From Caulobacteraceae bacterium (GTDB lineage: Bacteria > Pseudomonadota > Alphaproteobacteria > Caulobacterales > Caulobacteraceae), in contig JAIYCQ010000046.1 in NCBI GenBank assembly GCA_027487945.1, positions 1-43,362 on the forward strand: DNA of 43,362 bases, written 5' to 3'. The notes beneath the pieces are model-generated. The model saw nothing but the letters and a program-made list of their open reading frames with translations, was not told the DNA's origin and did not search any database. Positions 32,521-42,523 of this stretch are shown one piece after another (the stretch's first letter is position 1; every line of letters begins with the position of its first letter). The position numbers were made by a program, and so were the translations under genes.

Positions 32521-34062
32521 ATGGGCTTCGGGGACATCAGAATTCCCGCGAAGTTGACCCTGGTTTTCGCGGCGCTGGTCCTGACCATCGCTGCGACCGG
32601 GGGCATCGCGCACGTCAACAGCAGCGCGCACGAGCGATCGGTGGCGCGGATGGCCGGCGCGCATCGCGCGATGCTGGCGGCCAGCCGCGTCGAGTTCGGC
32701 CTGATCCGCCAGGAGAACTCCCTGCGCGGCTTTCTGTTGTCGGGCGATCCCTACTACCTGCGCCGGATCGGAGAGACGCACGGTCCGGCCTTTGAGTCGG
32801 CGCTCGCCGACCTGCGGGCGGCCGGCGCGGCGGCCGGCGCCGACGCCATCGCCGCGGCGCATCTCGACTACCGTCGCAACGTGATTGAACCGATCCGGGG
32901 CCTTGAGGCCGATCCGGCCGGTCGCCAGGCCGCCTTCGCACTGGTCAGGCCGGACGGCGTCGCGGATCGGGCCATCAAGCCGGCCGAGGCCGCCGTCGAC
33001 GCGGCGATGGCCGACGCCCGCGCCCGCATCGTCGCCGAAACCTCGATCCAGGCGAGGGCCGCCGCCCTGCTGCGCGCAACCCTCGTGGGCGGCGTCCTCG
33101 TGACCCTGGTGCTGACGGTGCTGGCGGGATGGTGGTTGTCGCGGGTCGTCGCCCGGCCGATCGTCAACCTTGCCCGGGCCATGGACCGTGTCCGCGACGG
33201 CGACGGGCTGGAAGCCGTTCCCCTGTCGCCGGGCGACGACGAGATCGGTCGCCTGACCCGGGCCTTCAACGAGATGGTCGCCGATCTGAAATGGCATGAC
33301 GCTTCGCTGCGCAGCGCGCTGGAGGAAGTGGCGCGGGCCCGGGACGCGGCGCAGACGTCCGATCAGCTCAAGAGCCAGTTTCTGTCCAACATGAGCCATG
33401 AGATCCGGACGCCGTTGAACGGCGTGCTCGGCATGATCCAGGCCATGCAGATGGGCCCGCTGGCCCAGAGCCAGGCGGCGCACGCCGCGCTGGCCCGCGA
33501 GTCGGCCGAGGCGCTGCTCGCCGTCATCGACGACATTCTCGAACTGGCCAAGATCGAGGCCGGCAAGGCCCGGCTGCAGATTGCGCCCTTGAACCTTCGC
33601 GAGGTTCTCGAGGCCGTGGGCGACCGGCATGCCCAGGCCGCCGAGACCCAGGGCCTGGCCCTGTCGGTCAAGCTTGATGACAGCGTCGAGGGCGTCTGGC
33701 TCGGGGACGCCGCGCTGCTGAGCCGTGTCATCGGGGCGCTGACCACCAATGCCGTGAAGTTCACGCCCCAGGGCCAGATCAGCATCCGGGCGCTGCCCGC
33801 CCAGGGCGGCGTGCGGATCATGGTCCGCGACACCGGAATCGGCATCCCTCCCGAGAAGCACGGCGCGCTGTTCCGCAAGTTCACCCAGCTCGACGGCTCG
33901 GCGACCCGGCGCTTCGGCGGCGCGGGTCTGGGGCTGGCCATCTGCCGCGAGCTGACCACCCTGATGGGTGGCGACGTCTCTGTGCAGAGCGCGCCCGGGG
34001 AGGGCTCCTGCTTCACGGTCGAGGTGCCGCTGACCCGCGAGGCGGCCCGGCAGGCGGCCTGA
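32521..34062 (+). CDS. membrane histidine kinase with CHASE3 and HAMP domains
   Basis: The 513-residue sensor kinase has TM1 at about 10-30 and a periplasmic CHASE3 domain at about 35-180 (IRQENSLRGFLLSGDPYYL). TM2 is at about 186-207, and a HAMP domain follows (ARPIVNLARAMDRV to EIGRLTRAFNEM, 211-257). HisKA has H293 in FLSNMSHEIRTPLNG, and HATPase_c has TTNAVKFTPQG, DTGIGIP and FGGAGLGLAICREL. There is no receiver domain and no response regulator gene beside it, so its partner is encoded elsewhere. The ATG at 32521 has GAGGGGG upstream and places TM1 at the N-terminus. The 180-base region before it holds no other gene that I can support. Confidence 0.93.
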   Translation: MGFGDIRIPAKLTLVFAALVLTIAATGGIAHVNSSAHERSVARMAGAHRAMLAASRVEFGLIRQENSLRGFLLSGDPYYLRRIGETHGPAFESALADLRAAGAAAGADAIAAAHLDYRRNVIEPIRGLEADPAGRQAAFALVRPDGVADRAIKPAEAAVDAAMADARARIVAETSIQARAAALLRATLVGGVLVTLVLTVLAGWWLSRVVARPIVNLARAMDRVRDGDGLEAVPLSPGDDEIGRLTRAFNEMVADLKWHDASLRSALEEVARARDAAQTSDQLKSQFLSNMSHEIRTPLNGVLGMIQAMQMGPLAQSQAAHAALARESAEALLAVIDDILELAKIEAGKARLQIAPLNLREVLEAVGDRHAQAAETQGLALSVKLDDSVEGVWLGDAALLSRVIGALTTNAVKFTPQGQISIRALPAQGGVRIMVRDTGIGIPPEKHGALFRKFTQLDGSATRRFGGAGLGLAICRELTTLMGGDVSVQSAPGEGSCFTVEVPLTREAARQAA

Positions 34063-34068
34063 CGCGGC

Positions 34069-36015
34069 CTACTCGATCCCGAACACCTTGCGCAGGAACA
34101 TGGTCTCGGCTTCGCGCTGGGCGTCGACGTTCTGCTTCTTGCGGAAGCCGTGGCCCTCGTCGGCGGCGATCATGTACCAGACCTCTCCGCCCTGGGCCCG
34201 CACCCTGGCGACGATCTGCTCGGCCTCCGTCCAGGGGACACGCGGGTCGTTGCGGCCCTGGATCACGAACAGCGGCTTCTTCATCGAGGCGGTCAGGTTC
34301 AGCGGCGAGATGGCGTCGAAGACGGCGCGCATCTTCGGATCGCGTTCATCGCCGTACTCAGCCCGCCGGTTGTCGCGGCGATAGCCCTCGGTGTTGGTCA
34401 GGAAGGTCGTGAAGCTGGAAATGCCGACGATGTCGATCGCCCCCGCCAGCCGGTCGCTGTAGGCCGCCAGCGAGGCCAGAACCATGAAGCCGCCATAGGA
34501 CCCGCCGGAGACGACGACCCTGTTCCGGTCCATGCCCGGCTGCGTCGCGACCCAGTCGAGCAGGGCGCCGATGTCCTTGACGCTGTTCTGGCGCAAGGGG
34601 CCGTTGTCGAGCAGCAGGTAGCTCTTGCCGTAGCCGTCCGAGCCGCGGACGTTGGGCACGATCACCGTCGCCCCCAGCTCGCCGACCCAGTACTGGTATC
34701 GGGTGTTGAAGCCAGGTCGGGCCTGCGCCTCGGGCCCGCCATGGATGTCGATGATCACCGGCGAGGGCCCCTTCCCCCCCTTCGGCTGGTAGACCCAGGC
34801 CGGGACCTCCAGACCGTCGAAGGACGTGAAGGTGACCAGGGTCGGGTCGACCAGCGCGGCCGGATCCAGGCCGCCGCTTTCGCTGGTGGTCCAGCGGGTC
34901 AGCCTGCCCGCCTCGACATCCCAGCTCCAGACATCCGCCGGCGAGGTCGAGGTGTTCATGCCGATGGCCAGCCGGCTGCCCGCGTCGTCGAACGCCAGCG
35001 CCGTCAGGACCCCGACCGGCAGCTCCGGCTGCGGCAGGGCGCGGCGGGTGCGGAAGTCGCGGATCGTCACCTTCGAGCGGCCGCCCTCGTTGACCGACCA
35101 GGCCAGCACACGGCCATCGGGCGAAAGGTCGAACGCCTCGACGTCCCACTTCAGGTCGGCCGAGGTCACCGGCGTGATCCTGCCGCTGGCCAGATCGATC
35201 TCGACCAGCCGCTTGAACTCCCCGTCCTGGTCACTGAGCACCAGGACCGACCGGCCGTCGGCGGTGAAGGCGCCCCCGTCGTAGGCGATCGGTTCCTGGA
35301 CGTTGTTCAGCGGCGAAAGGCCCCCGGTCGCCAGATCAAGCACGTACAGCTTGCTGGCGGTCGAGGTCATGTACTGCTGGACCAGCGCCACCTTGCCGTT
35401 CGGCGAGATCGCCGAGATGCCCATGGCGCCCTTGCCTTCGAGCACCACACGGCGGCTGCCCGGCCTGTCCATATCCATGGCCACGATGTCGTAGTCGCCG
35501 TCGCCGGGCGTCACCTGGCTCCAGTAGACGGTCTTGCCGTCCCGGCTGAAGATGAAGCCTTGGTTGCGGGTCTTCGGCGCCGTGATCGCGGTCTCCGGGC
35601 CGGTCAGGCCGGCCAGGTACCCCTGGAAGTACTCGTCGCCGCCGGTGTCGCGCGGAAAGATGAAGCTGTTGGTCCCGGGCCGGGCCGTCGCGCCGCCGAC
35701 CGGTTCGTCGAAGAAGGTCAACTGGGTGCGGTCGGCGCCGGGCGCGGCGACGCGGTGCAGCTGGCTGGTCTGACCAAAGCGCGTGGAGATCAGCATCGAC
35801 CCGTCCGCCAGCCAGGCGCTGAAGCCGGCGCTGCGGGCGTTCTGGTAACGCCGCAGGCCCTCGCGCAGCTGCGGCGGCGCGACCGGCACGTTCTCCAGGC
35901 TCAGGGTTCCGACCGTGCGGCGTTCCACGGACGGCGGCTGCGGCGCGGTCTGGGCCAGAACCGGCGCGGAGACGAGCGTCAGCGCAGCGCCGACCAGAGC
36001 AAGGCGGGGAATCAT
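34069..36015 (-). CDS. secreted S9-family prolyl oligopeptidase-type peptidase
   Basis: The 648-residue precursor has a Sec signal peptide (1 to about 21, ending PVLAQ). Residues about 50-390 form a beta-propeller with repeated S/D-x-D-G blades (LSPDGRVLAW, SRDGKTVYW). The alpha/beta hydrolase domain follows, with IIDIHGGPEAQARP, catalytic S506 in SGGSYGGFM, D590 in RNDPRVP and H622 in DEGHGF. Such enzymes (dipeptidyl or acyl-aminoacyl peptidase type) cleave short peptides in the periplasm. The gene runs 23 bases behind the ABC ATPase gene on the same strand, so uptake and hydrolysis of peptides may be co-expressed. The convergent kinase gene ends six bases away. Confidence 0.92.
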   Translation of the reverse strand: MIPRLALVGAALTLVSAPVLAQTAPQPPSVERRTVGTLSLENVPVAPPQLREGLRRYQNARSAGFSAWLADGSMLISTRFGQTSQLHRVAAPGADRTQLTFFDEPVGGATARPGTNSFIFPRDTGGDEYFQGYLAGLTGPETAITAPKTRNQGFIFSRDGKTVYWSQVTPGDGDYDIVAMDMDRPGSRRVVLEGKGAMGISAISPNGKVALVQQYMTSTASKLYVLDLATGGLSPLNNVQEPIAYDGGAFTADGRSVLVLSDQDGEFKRLVEIDLASGRITPVTSADLKWDVEAFDLSPDGRVLAWSVNEGGRSKVTIRDFRTRRALPQPELPVGVLTALAFDDAGSRLAIGMNTSTSPADVWSWDVEAGRLTRWTTSESGGLDPAALVDPTLVTFTSFDGLEVPAWVYQPKGGKGPSPVIIDIHGGPEAQARPGFNTRYQYWVGELGATVIVPNVRGSDGYGKSYLLLDNGPLRQNSVKDIGALLDWVATQPGMDRNRVVVSGGSYGGFMVLASLAAYSDRLAGAIDIVGISSFTTFLTNTEGYRRDNRRAEYGDERDPKMRAVFDAISPLNLTASMKKPLFVIQGRNDPRVPWTEAEQIVARVRAQGGEVWYMIAADEGHGFRKKQNVDAQREAETMFLRKVFGIE

Positions 36016-36038
36016 GGCGGCTGTCCTGTTCTGGCCGG

Positions 36039-37862
36039 TCAGATCGGGTCGAACTCGCTGACGAGGTGGCCCGGCGCCACCTCCATCAGCCGCGGAACAT
36101 AGACGGGCGCGGCCTTGTCCGACGACAGCCGGGACGGCAGGAACCGCAGCCCGGCGCTGGGGTCGAGGGGGGAGGGCGGCTCCCCGACCAGCTTCACCCG
36201 CTGTCGGCTGCGTTCGATCTTCGGATCCGGGATCGGCGCGGCCGACAGCAGCGCGCGCGTGTAAGGGTGGGTCGGGTTGTCGTAGAGCTGCTCGCGGCTG
36301 GCCAGCTCCATGACCCGGCCCATGTAGAGCACCAGCACCCGGTGGCTGATCTCGCGCACCACGGCCAGGTCGTGGCTGATGAACATCATCGCCATGCCCA
36401 GATCCTTCTGCAGGTGGATCAGCAGGTCGATGATCTGGGCCCGGATGGTGACGTCCAGCGCGCTGACCGCCTCGTCGCAGATGACCAGCTTCGGCTGAAG
36501 GATCATCGCCCGGGCGATGCCCACACGCTGGTTCTGGCCGCCGCTCAGCTCGTGCGGATAGCGGTTGATCAGGGTGGGCGACAGGCCGCAGCGCTCCATC
36601 ATCGCCGCCGCCGCAGCCTCGCGCTCGCGGCGTTTGAGGCCGGGGCTGAAGACCATCAGCGGCTCGGCGATGGAGTCGCCGACCGTCATGCGCGGGTCCA
36701 GGCTGGCCAGGGGATCCTGGAAGACGATCTGCAGGTCCTTGCGCGCCGCGCGCAGGGTCTCGCGGTCGGCGTGGGTGATGTCGCGGCCCAGCACGGTGAC
36801 CGTGCCGCCCAGGTCGCCGCCGCCCGGCGGCAGCAGGTTCAGCGCCGCCCGGGCCAGGGTGGACTTTCCGCTGCCGCTTTCGCCGACCACGCCCAGCGTC
36901 TCGCCCTGGCGGACGTGGAAGCTGACGCCGTCCACGGCGCGCAGCGGCGTCTTGCGTCCGAACAGGCCCTTGTGGATGTCGAACCAGACCTTGACGTCCC
37001 TGCCCTCGACGACGACCGGGCCGTCGGCGGGCGCCGGGTCGATGGTGGGGCGGCCGCCGCGGTCGTCACGGTCGAGGCGCGGAATCGCCTCGAGCAGGTC
37101 GCGCGTGTAGTCGGTCTTCGGGTCTGCAAAGACCTGCTCGACCGGCCCGGCCTCGACATAGGCGCCGTCCTTCATCACGCAGACGCGGTCCGCCAGGCGG
37201 GCGATGACGCCCATGTCGTGGGTGATCAGCACCATGGCCGCGCCGGTCTCGCGCAGCAGTTCGGCCATCAGGTCGAGGATCTCGGCCTGGACGGTGACGT
37301 CCAGCGCCGTCGTCGGCTCGTCGGCGATCAGCAGGCGGGGACCGCAGGCCATGGCCCCGGCGATCATCACCCGCTGGCGCATCCCGCCGCTCAGCTCGTG
37401 CGGATACTGCTCCATCCGCCGCTCGGCCTCGGGGATACGAACGCGCTTGAGCCACTCCAGGGCCCGGGCGCGGGCCGCCTTGCGCGACAGGCCCAGGTGC
37501 AGCCGCAGCGGCTCGGCGATCTGCTCGCCGATCTTCACGTGCGGCGTCAGGGCGGTCAGCGGGTCCTGGAAGATCATCGTCATCTTCGAGCCACGCAGCC
37601 GGTTGAGTTCGGCCGGCTTGAGGCCGATCAGCTCCTGCCCCTCGAACCGCGCCGAGCCGCTGGCGGTTCCGTTGCCGGCCAGCAGGCCCATGATGGTCAT
37701 GAAGGTCTGACTCTTGCCGCTGCCGCTTTCGCCGACGACGCCGAGGCATTCGCCGGCGTTGACGGACAGGGACACCCCCCGCACCGCCTCGACGGCGCCG
37801 TCGTGGGTCTGGAAGGTGACCTTCAGGTCTTCGACGGCGAGAACGGGTTGGGTCTGGGTCAC
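36039..37862 (-). CDS. double-ATPase ABC protein of the oligopeptide/dipeptide importer family
   Basis: The 607-residue cytoplasmic protein is a fusion of DppD-like and DppF-like ATPases, as in YejF and GsiA. Domain 1 has Walker [10 protein letters not shown] (K50), signature LSGGMRQRV and Walker [13 protein letters not shown]. Domain 2 has Walker [10 protein letters not shown] (K333), signature LSGGQNQRV (Asn where Arg is usual) and Walker [13 protein letters not shown]. Each ends with the family extension ([13 protein letters not shown] in domain 2). The start is a GTG at 37862. No permease or binding-protein gene is in the window. The S9 peptidase gene directly downstream suggests a peptide substrate. 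Confidence 0.92.
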   Translation of the reverse strand: MTQTQPVLAVEDLKVTFQTHDGAVEAVRGVSLSVNAGECLGVVGESGSGKSQTFMTIMGLLAGNGTASGSARFEGQELIGLKPAELNRLRGSKMTMIFQDPLTALTPHVKIGEQIAEPLRLHLGLSRKAARARALEWLKRVRIPEAERRMEQYPHELSGGMRQRVMIAGAMACGPRLLIADEPTTALDVTVQAEILDLMAELLRETGAAMVLITHDMGVIARLADRVCVMKDGAYVEAGPVEQVFADPKTDYTRDLLEAIPRLDRDDRGGRPTIDPAPADGPVVVEGRDVKVWFDIHKGLFGRKTPLRAVDGVSFHVRQGETLGVVGESGSGKSTLARAALNLLPPGGGDLGGTVTVLGRDITHADRETLRAARKDLQIVFQDPLASLDPRMTVGDSIAEPLMVFSPGLKRREREAAAAAMMERCGLSPTLINRYPHELSGGQNQRVGIARAMILQPKLVICDEAVSALDVTIRAQIIDLLIHLQKDLGMAMMFISHDLAVVREISHRVLVLYMGRVMELASREQLYDNPTHPYTRALLSAAPIPDPKIERSRQRVKLVGEPPSPLDPSAGLRFLPSRLSSDKAAPVYVPRLMEVAPGHLVSEFDPI

Positions 37863-37932
37863 GGCGGTGCTCTGGGACGAGGGCGCGAAACCGCCGACCT
37901 TATCGATCAGCGGCTGACGCGCAAATGAACGT

Positions 37933-38799
37933 TCAGTCGGCGGCGCTCAGCAGCGCGATGATGGCGTCGAACGCCTCGCTTTCGTCCAGCATCGGCGCGT
38001 GGCCGACGCCCGGCACCTCGGCGAAGGCCATGTGCGGCGCCGCGGCGCGCATCCGCCCGGCGATCTCGGGACTCAGAATGTCCGACGTGGCGCCCCGGAC
38101 CAGCAGGGCCGGGCGCCCGGCGACCAGCGCCCCGAAGAAGGGCCACAGGTCCGGCGCGGGCGCTGCGGGGTCGGCCGCGCGCATCGGCGCGGCGATGTCG
38201 GGGTCGTAGTCCAGCACCGGCCGCCCCCCCTCCTCGCGGAAGGTCCGGCGGGCCATGCGATCCCAGTCGGCATCGCCATAGTGCGGGAAGACCACGCCGT
38301 TGCCGGCCTTCACCCAGGCGGCCGCGCCGGCCCAGTCGCCGACCTCCGCGCTGACCCCGACATAGCCTGCGATACGGGCCAGCCCCTCGGGCGCGATCTC
38401 CGGCCCGACGTCGTTGAGCACCGCCGCGGCGATGGCCCCCGGTCGCATCGCGGCGAGGGTCATCATGATCAGGCCGCCCATGCTGGTGCCGATGAACGCC
38501 GCGCGGCCGATGGCCTGGTCATCGAGCAGGGCAAGGATGTCGGCCGCGTACAGACCGGGATTGTAGGTCATCGGGTCGGCGGCCCGCTGCGAGGCGCCGC
38601 GGCCGCGCACATCGACGGCGAGGACCCTGCGCCCGGTGGCCCCGACGATGCCCGGCGCCAGATCCTCGAAGTCCCGGGCGTTCCGGGTCAGTCCGTGGAT
38701 GCAGATGACCGGGGCGCGGTCGGCCGCGCCGGGATAGTCGCGGGCGTGGAGCGTCAGGCCGTCGGCGGAGCGCCAGTGGAGGTGGGCATAGGCTGTCAT
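37933..38799 (-). CDS. alpha/beta-hydrolase
   Basis: The protein has about 288 residues of the alpha/beta-hydrolase fold. [19 protein letters not shown] holds the oxyanion loop, [10 protein letters not shown] follows, S106 lies in the nucleophile elbow GTSMGG, D240 ([10 protein letters not shown]) is the likely acid, and H267 lies in GVGHAPML. It resembles small ester or lactone hydrolases, and no substrate can be named. The ATG at 38799 (MTAYAHLHW) has AAGGTGG seven bases upstream and fits family starts. It is 70 bases upstream of the ABC ATPase gene on the same strand. Confidence 0.9.
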   Translation of the reverse strand: MTAYAHLHWRSADGLTLHARDYPGAADRAPVICIHGLTRNARDFEDLAPGIVGATGRRVLAVDVRGRGASQRAADPMTYNPGLYAADILALLDDQAIGRAAFIGTSMGGLIMMTLAAMRPGAIAAAVLNDVGPEIAPEGLARIAGYVGVSAEVGDWAGAAAWVKAGNGVVFPHYGDADWDRMARRTFREEGGRPVLDYDPDIAAPMRAADPAAPAPDLWPFFGALVAGRPALLVRGATSDILSPEIAGRMRAAAPHMAFAEVPGVGHAPMLDESEAFDAIIALLSAAD

Positions 38800-38940
38800 C
38801 CCGCCACCTTGCCCCCCGACGGCCCGCCGGATCAACAGCCGCGACGCTTCGCCGCTTGCCGCAACAAAGGCGCGACGCGCTCCGGATTCTCATGCACTGT
38901 CATCGTATCGTCTTGTTCTCCGACGCCGGGACGCCACCGC

Positions 38941-39072
38941 ATGCGACTGATGCCGCACTCGCCCTACGACGACACCGCCACGCCCAGTGCGCGAAAGCTG
39001 GCGCTGGCCGCCGCGCCCTGGGCGGTTCTGGCCCTGACGGCGCTGGTTCTTCTGCTGGCATCGGGGCGCTGA
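38941..39072 (+). CDS. possible 43-residue single-pass membrane protein
   Basis: The short frame encodes MRLMPHSPYDD and a charged stretch (SARK), then one hydrophobic segment of about 22 residues (LALAAAPWAVLALTALVLLLA), ending SGR. This is a plausible N-in small membrane protein. It lies in the 358-base gap between the hydrolase and the mipZ-like gene. No clear ribosome site is seen, so it may be leaderless or not expressed. I do not recognise a family. Confidence 0.4.
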   Translation: MRLMPHSPYDDTATPSARKLALAAAPWAVLALTALVLLLASGR

Positions 39073-39097
39073 GACCTCGCGCCTCAAGCGCGCGCGG

Positions 39098-39104
39098 TTG
39101 ACTC
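39098..39104 (+). promoter_or_regulatory. TTGACTC: possible -35 element overlapping a GANTC (CcrM) site before mipZ
   Basis: TTGACTC combines a -35-like TTGAC with the methylation site GACTC (39100-39104), 54 bases before the mipZ-like ATG. A second GANTC (GATTC) lies at 38885-38889. In Caulobacter, mipZ and ftsZ are known to depend on GANTC methylation and GcrA, so the placement fits. No good -10 was found at standard spacing. Confidence 0.4.
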
Positions 39105-39157
39105 TGTCACTGTTCTCCCTGTTCGCTTCGCTGAACACAGTTCTCGGGGGATCAGGC

Positions 39158-40096
39158 ATGTTTGGCGCTACGCAGAAAGCCGCGCTCGGGCCTCGTCACC
39201 AACGGGTTGCGCACGGCAATCGTCGGTATCGCGCCCGTGTGGTCGTGGTCGGCAACGAGAAGGGCGGGGCCGGGAAATCGACCCTGGCCGCGCTGATCGC
39301 CGTCTCCATGCTGTACCGGGGCCAGCGCGTCTCGGTGATCGACCTCGACCTCCGCCAGCAGAGCCTGTCGCGGCTGCTGGCCAACCGGCGTCGCTGGCTG
39401 CCCGCCGCCGGCCTCGAGGCCCCCTCGCCGCTCGAGTACAAGCTCGTCGAGAACCCCGCCGCCATCGCCGACGACCAGCCCACGGCCCTGCGGCTGTTCG
39501 AGGAAGCCATGACCATGGCGCTGGGCGATTCCGACCTGGTGATCGTGGACACCCCCGGTGGCGATACGGCCGTGTCGCGCGCCGCGCACCTGCAGGCGGA
39601 TCTGATCGTCACGCCGATGAACGACAGCTTCGTGGACTTCGACGTCATCGGCAACGTCGACCCCGTGACCCTGCGCCTCATCCGGCCGAGCCACTACGCC
39701 GAGACCATCCTCAACGCCCGCGCCGTGCGCGCCCAGCATAACCGCCGCCTCGACTGGGTCGTGCTGCGCAACCGCCTCGCCGGCGGGGACACCAACAACC
39801 GGGAGCGTGTCGGCCAGGCGCTGGCCGCCCTGGCCCAGGACGTCGGCTTCCGGATCGGCCCGTCACTCCGGGAGCGCGTGGCCTACCGCGAGATGTTCCC
39901 GTTCGGCCTGACCCTCGCCGACATCTCGGCCGGGCTGCGGCCCGACAGCGTGGCCAGTCCGAAACTGGCCGCGCGACAGGAGGTCAACGCCCTGCTGGAG
40001 GCGCTGGGCCTCATCGTTCTGACCCCGTCGGTCGAGCCGAGCGCCCGTCCGGAGGCCGAGGCCGAGGCCGAGGCCGCGATGGCCGGCGGTCTCTGA
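39158..40096 (+). CDS. mipZ: MipZ-like ParA-family ATPase, division-site placement
   Basis: The 312-residue protein closely follows MipZ, the ATPase that rides on ParB at the poles and blocks FtsZ assembly there. VVVGNEKGGAGKST (29-42) is the deviant Walker A. VIDLDLRQQSLSR, IVDTPGGDTAVSR, VTPMNDSFVDFDVIGNVDPVTL, WVVLRNRLA and FRIGPSLRERVAYREMFPFGLTLAD are all MipZ-type blocks rather than general ParA. Compared with my memory of Caulobacter MipZ it has about 22 extra N-terminal residues and a longer acidic tail with an EA repeat. The ATG has GGGGGA eight bases upstream. It could be the main MipZ or a paralogue. GANTC sites upstream fit cell-cycle control. Confidence 0.87.
   Translation: MFGATQKAALGPRHQRVAHGNRRYRARVVVVGNEKGGAGKSTLAALIAVSMLYRGQRVSVIDLDLRQQSLSRLLANRRRWLPAAGLEAPSPLEYKLVENPAAIADDQPTALRLFEEAMTMALGDSDLVIVDTPGGDTAVSRAAHLQADLIVTPMNDSFVDFDVIGNVDPVTLRLIRPSHYAETILNARAVRAQHNRRLDWVVLRNRLAGGDTNNRERVGQALAALAQDVGFRIGPSLRERVAYREMFPFGLTLADISAGLRPDSVASPKLAARQEVNALLEALGLIVLTPSVEPSARPEAEAEAEAAMAGGL
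40052..40075 (+). repeat. GAGGCC x4 tandem repeat in mipZ-like gene
   Basis: Four copies of the hexamer GAGGCC encode EA repeated four times in the acidic C-terminal tail. Copy number could change by slippage without shifting the frame. Confidence 0.8.
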
Positions 40097-40156
40097 GCCT
40101 TGCGGCTGCGGGAGCGGGACTGATAAGTCCTGATCTCCAGACGGCCGGGAGCGCTC

Positions 40157-42223
40157 ATGGCGAAGACAGACCGCAGCGCGGCGGACATCCCCTTCGACTC
40201 CCCCTACCGCCACGGGTTCGTGCGGCTGGCGGCCTGCGTTCCGCAGATCGCGCTCGCCGATCCCGCCGCCAACGCCGCCGAGACCCTGAAGCTGGTCCGA
40301 CAGGGCCACGCGCGTCACGTGGCGCTGATGGTGTTTCCCGAGCTGGGCCTGTCGGGCTACTCGATCGACGATCTGCTGCAGCAGGACGCGCTTCTTGCGG
40401 CGGTCGAGACGGCCATCGCGACCCTGGTCGAGGCCAGCGCCGATCTGACGCCGGTGTTCGCCGTCGGCGCGCCGCTGCGTTTCGACGGCCGGCTGTTCAA
40501 CACCGCCGTGGTCATCCATCGCGGCGAGATCCTGGGCGTCGTGCCCAAGACCTTCCTGCCGAACTACCGCGAGTATTACGAGCGGCGCTGGTTCGCCAGC
40601 GGCCTGGGCGTCACCGGTCGTACGATCGCCGTGGCCGGTCGCACCGCGCCGTTCGGGACCGACCAGCTGTTCCGCGCGACGGGCAGTGCGCCCTTCACCT
40701 TCCATGCCGAGATCTGCGAGGACGTCTGGACGCCCGATCCGCCCTCGACCCGCGGCGCCCTGGCCGGGGCCGAGGTCCTCATCAACCTGTCGGCCAGCAA
40801 CATCGTCATCGGCAAGGCCGACGCCCGCCGCCTGCTTTGCGCCTCCCAGTCGATGCGCTGTCAGGCAGTCTACGCCTACTCTGCGGCCGGGGTGGGGGAG
40901 TCGACCACCGACAATGCCTGGGACGGACAGGCGTCGATCTACGAGCTGGGCGAACTCCTCGCCGAGAGCGGGCGCTTTCCGACGGAGTCCACCCTGGCCG
41001 TGGTCGACGTCGACGTCGCCCGCGTCCGGCAGGAGCGCATGCGCACCGGCTCGTTCGGCGACAGCATCGCCGCGCGCCAGGCCGAGCCGGCCTTCCGGGT
41101 CCAGAGCTTCGCCTTCGACGCTCCGACCGAGCCGCTGGCCATCGCCCGGGTCGTCGACCGCTACCCGTTCGTGCCCGATGACGAGAGCAAGCTGGCCGAG
41201 CATTGCCTCGAGGCCTACAGCGTGCAGGTCCAGGGGCTCGCCCAGCGCCTGAAGGCCACCGGCCTCAAGCGGCTGGTCATCGGGGTGTCCGGCGGGCTGG
41301 ATTCGACCCAGGCCCTGCTGGTCGCCTGTCGGGCCATGGACCTGCTCGGCCTGCCGCGCACCGACATCCTGGCCTTCACCATGCCGGGGTTCGCGACGTC
41401 TGACCGCACAAGGGCCAACGCCTGGGCCCTGATGAACAGCCTGGGGGTCACCGGCGCCGAGCTCGACATCCGCCCGACCGCCCGGCAGATGCTCGCCGAC
41501 CTCGGCCACCCGTTCGCGGAGGGGGCGCCGGTCTATGACGTCACCTTCGAGAACGTGCAGGCCGGTCTGCGCACGGACTATCTGTTCCGCCTGGCCAACC
41601 AGCGGGGCGGGCTGGTCGTGGGCACCGGCGATCTGTCGGAGCTGGCGCTCGGCTGGTGCACCTATGGCGTCGGCGACCATATGAGCCACTACAATCCCAA
41701 CAGCTCGGTGCCCAAGACCCTGATCCAGCACCTGATCCGGTTCGTGGCCGGCTCGGGCGAGGTCGATGCGGCCGGCGCGGCGGTCCTGCGCGACATCCTC
41801 GCCACCGAGATCTCGCCCGAGCTGGTCCCCGCCGACGCGGGCGGCAAGGCCCAGGCGACCGAGGACTTCGTGGGTCCGTATGCGCTGCAGGACTTCAACC
41901 TGTTCCATCTGACCCGCTACGGCATGGCGCCGTCGAAGATCGCCTGGCTGGCCGCCTGCGCCTGGGGCGATGCCGACCGCGGCGCCTGGCCCTCGGCCGT
42001 GCCGGCCGGCGAGCGGCGCGCCTACGGGCCCGGTGAGATCAAGGCCTGGCTGCGCCTGTTCCTGACCCGTTTCTTCGCCAACCAGTTCAAGCGCTCGGCG
42101 GCGCCGAACGGCCCCAAGATCTCGTCCGGCGGGGCGCTCTCGCCGCGCGGTGACTGGCGGATGCCGTCCGACGCCCGCGTGGAGGCCTGGCTGGCGGAGC
42201 TGGACGCCAACGCGCCCGGCTGA
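40157..42223 (+). CDS. nadE: glutamine-dependent NAD+ synthetase
   Basis: The 688-residue enzyme makes NAD from deamido-NAD, ATP and glutamine. The N-terminal nitrilase-type glutaminase domain has its Glu in [12 protein letters not shown], Lys in [15 protein letters not shown] and Cys in [10 protein letters not shown]. The C-terminal synthetase domain has the ATP loop [13 protein letters not shown] and [27 protein letters not shown]. The length is standard for the long type with ammonia tunnel. GGGAG precedes the ATG. A small hairpin (GGACT-GATA-AGTCC at 40117-40130) lies in the 60-base gap after the mipZ-like gene; it has no T tract, so co-transcription is possible. Confidence 0.97.
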   Translation: MAKTDRSAADIPFDSPYRHGFVRLAACVPQIALADPAANAAETLKLVRQGHARHVALMVFPELGLSGYSIDDLLQQDALLAAVETAIATLVEASADLTPVFAVGAPLRFDGRLFNTAVVIHRGEILGVVPKTFLPNYREYYERRWFASGLGVTGRTIAVAGRTAPFGTDQLFRATGSAPFTFHAEICEDVWTPDPPSTRGALAGAEVLINLSASNIVIGKADARRLLCASQSMRCQAVYAYSAAGVGESTTDNAWDGQASIYELGELLAESGRFPTESTLAVVDVDVARVRQERMRTGSFGDSIAARQAEPAFRVQSFAFDAPTEPLAIARVVDRYPFVPDDESKLAEHCLEAYSVQVQGLAQRLKATGLKRLVIGVSGGLDSTQALLVACRAMDLLGLPRTDILAFTMPGFATSDRTRANAWALMNSLGVTGAELDIRPTARQMLADLGHPFAEGAPVYDVTFENVQAGLRTDYLFRLANQRGGLVVGTGDLSELALGWCTYGVGDHMSHYNPNSSVPKTLIQHLIRFVAGSGEVDAAGAAVLRDILATEISPELVPADAGGKAQATEDFVGPYALQDFNLFHLTRYGMAPSKIAWLAACAWGDADRGAWPSAVPAGERRAYGPGEIKAWLRLFLTRFFANQFKRSAAPNGPKISSGGALSPRGDWRMPSDARVEAWLAELDANAPG

Positions 42224-42523
42224 CGGCGTGATGCAGGCTCGCCACACAGACCAAGATCGCACGCCCGCGCGCTGGCAAATCCGGCGAAGGTGGCGTATGG
42301 TCGCAGTTGCAGGCGACTGCGCGGGTTGTGACGATCCCGGCGAAATGGAACCAAGCCGGTTCCGGGGCGTTTGGGGGTCGGTTGTATAGTGGAGGCGGAC
42401 AGAGGGGCGGCTGCTGAGCTCGGAGAGCTCGGGTCGACCGGTCTGGCTGCCTTTGTCGTACCCAGCCTGGAAGGTCGGCGCCGGCTGTTCGGCGTGGTCT
42501 AACACTTGAGCGAGGGGCTCACC
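42224..42523 (+). other. 300-base intergenic leader of the OmpA-type gene
   Basis: No convincing gene is seen. A possible -10 (TATAGT, about 42385-42390) has no clear -35. A hairpin GAGCTC-GGA-GAGCTC lies at 42416-42430, which would be in a 5' untranslated leader of more than 100 bases. Long leaders before major outer-membrane protein genes often carry post-transcriptional control, but that is only inference here. Confidence 0.4.

Noticed and set aside
34150..37928. Long plus-strand frames opposite the S9 peptidase and ABC ATPase genes
   Set aside because: They have no recognisable domains, and the minus strand carries complete catalytic motifs.
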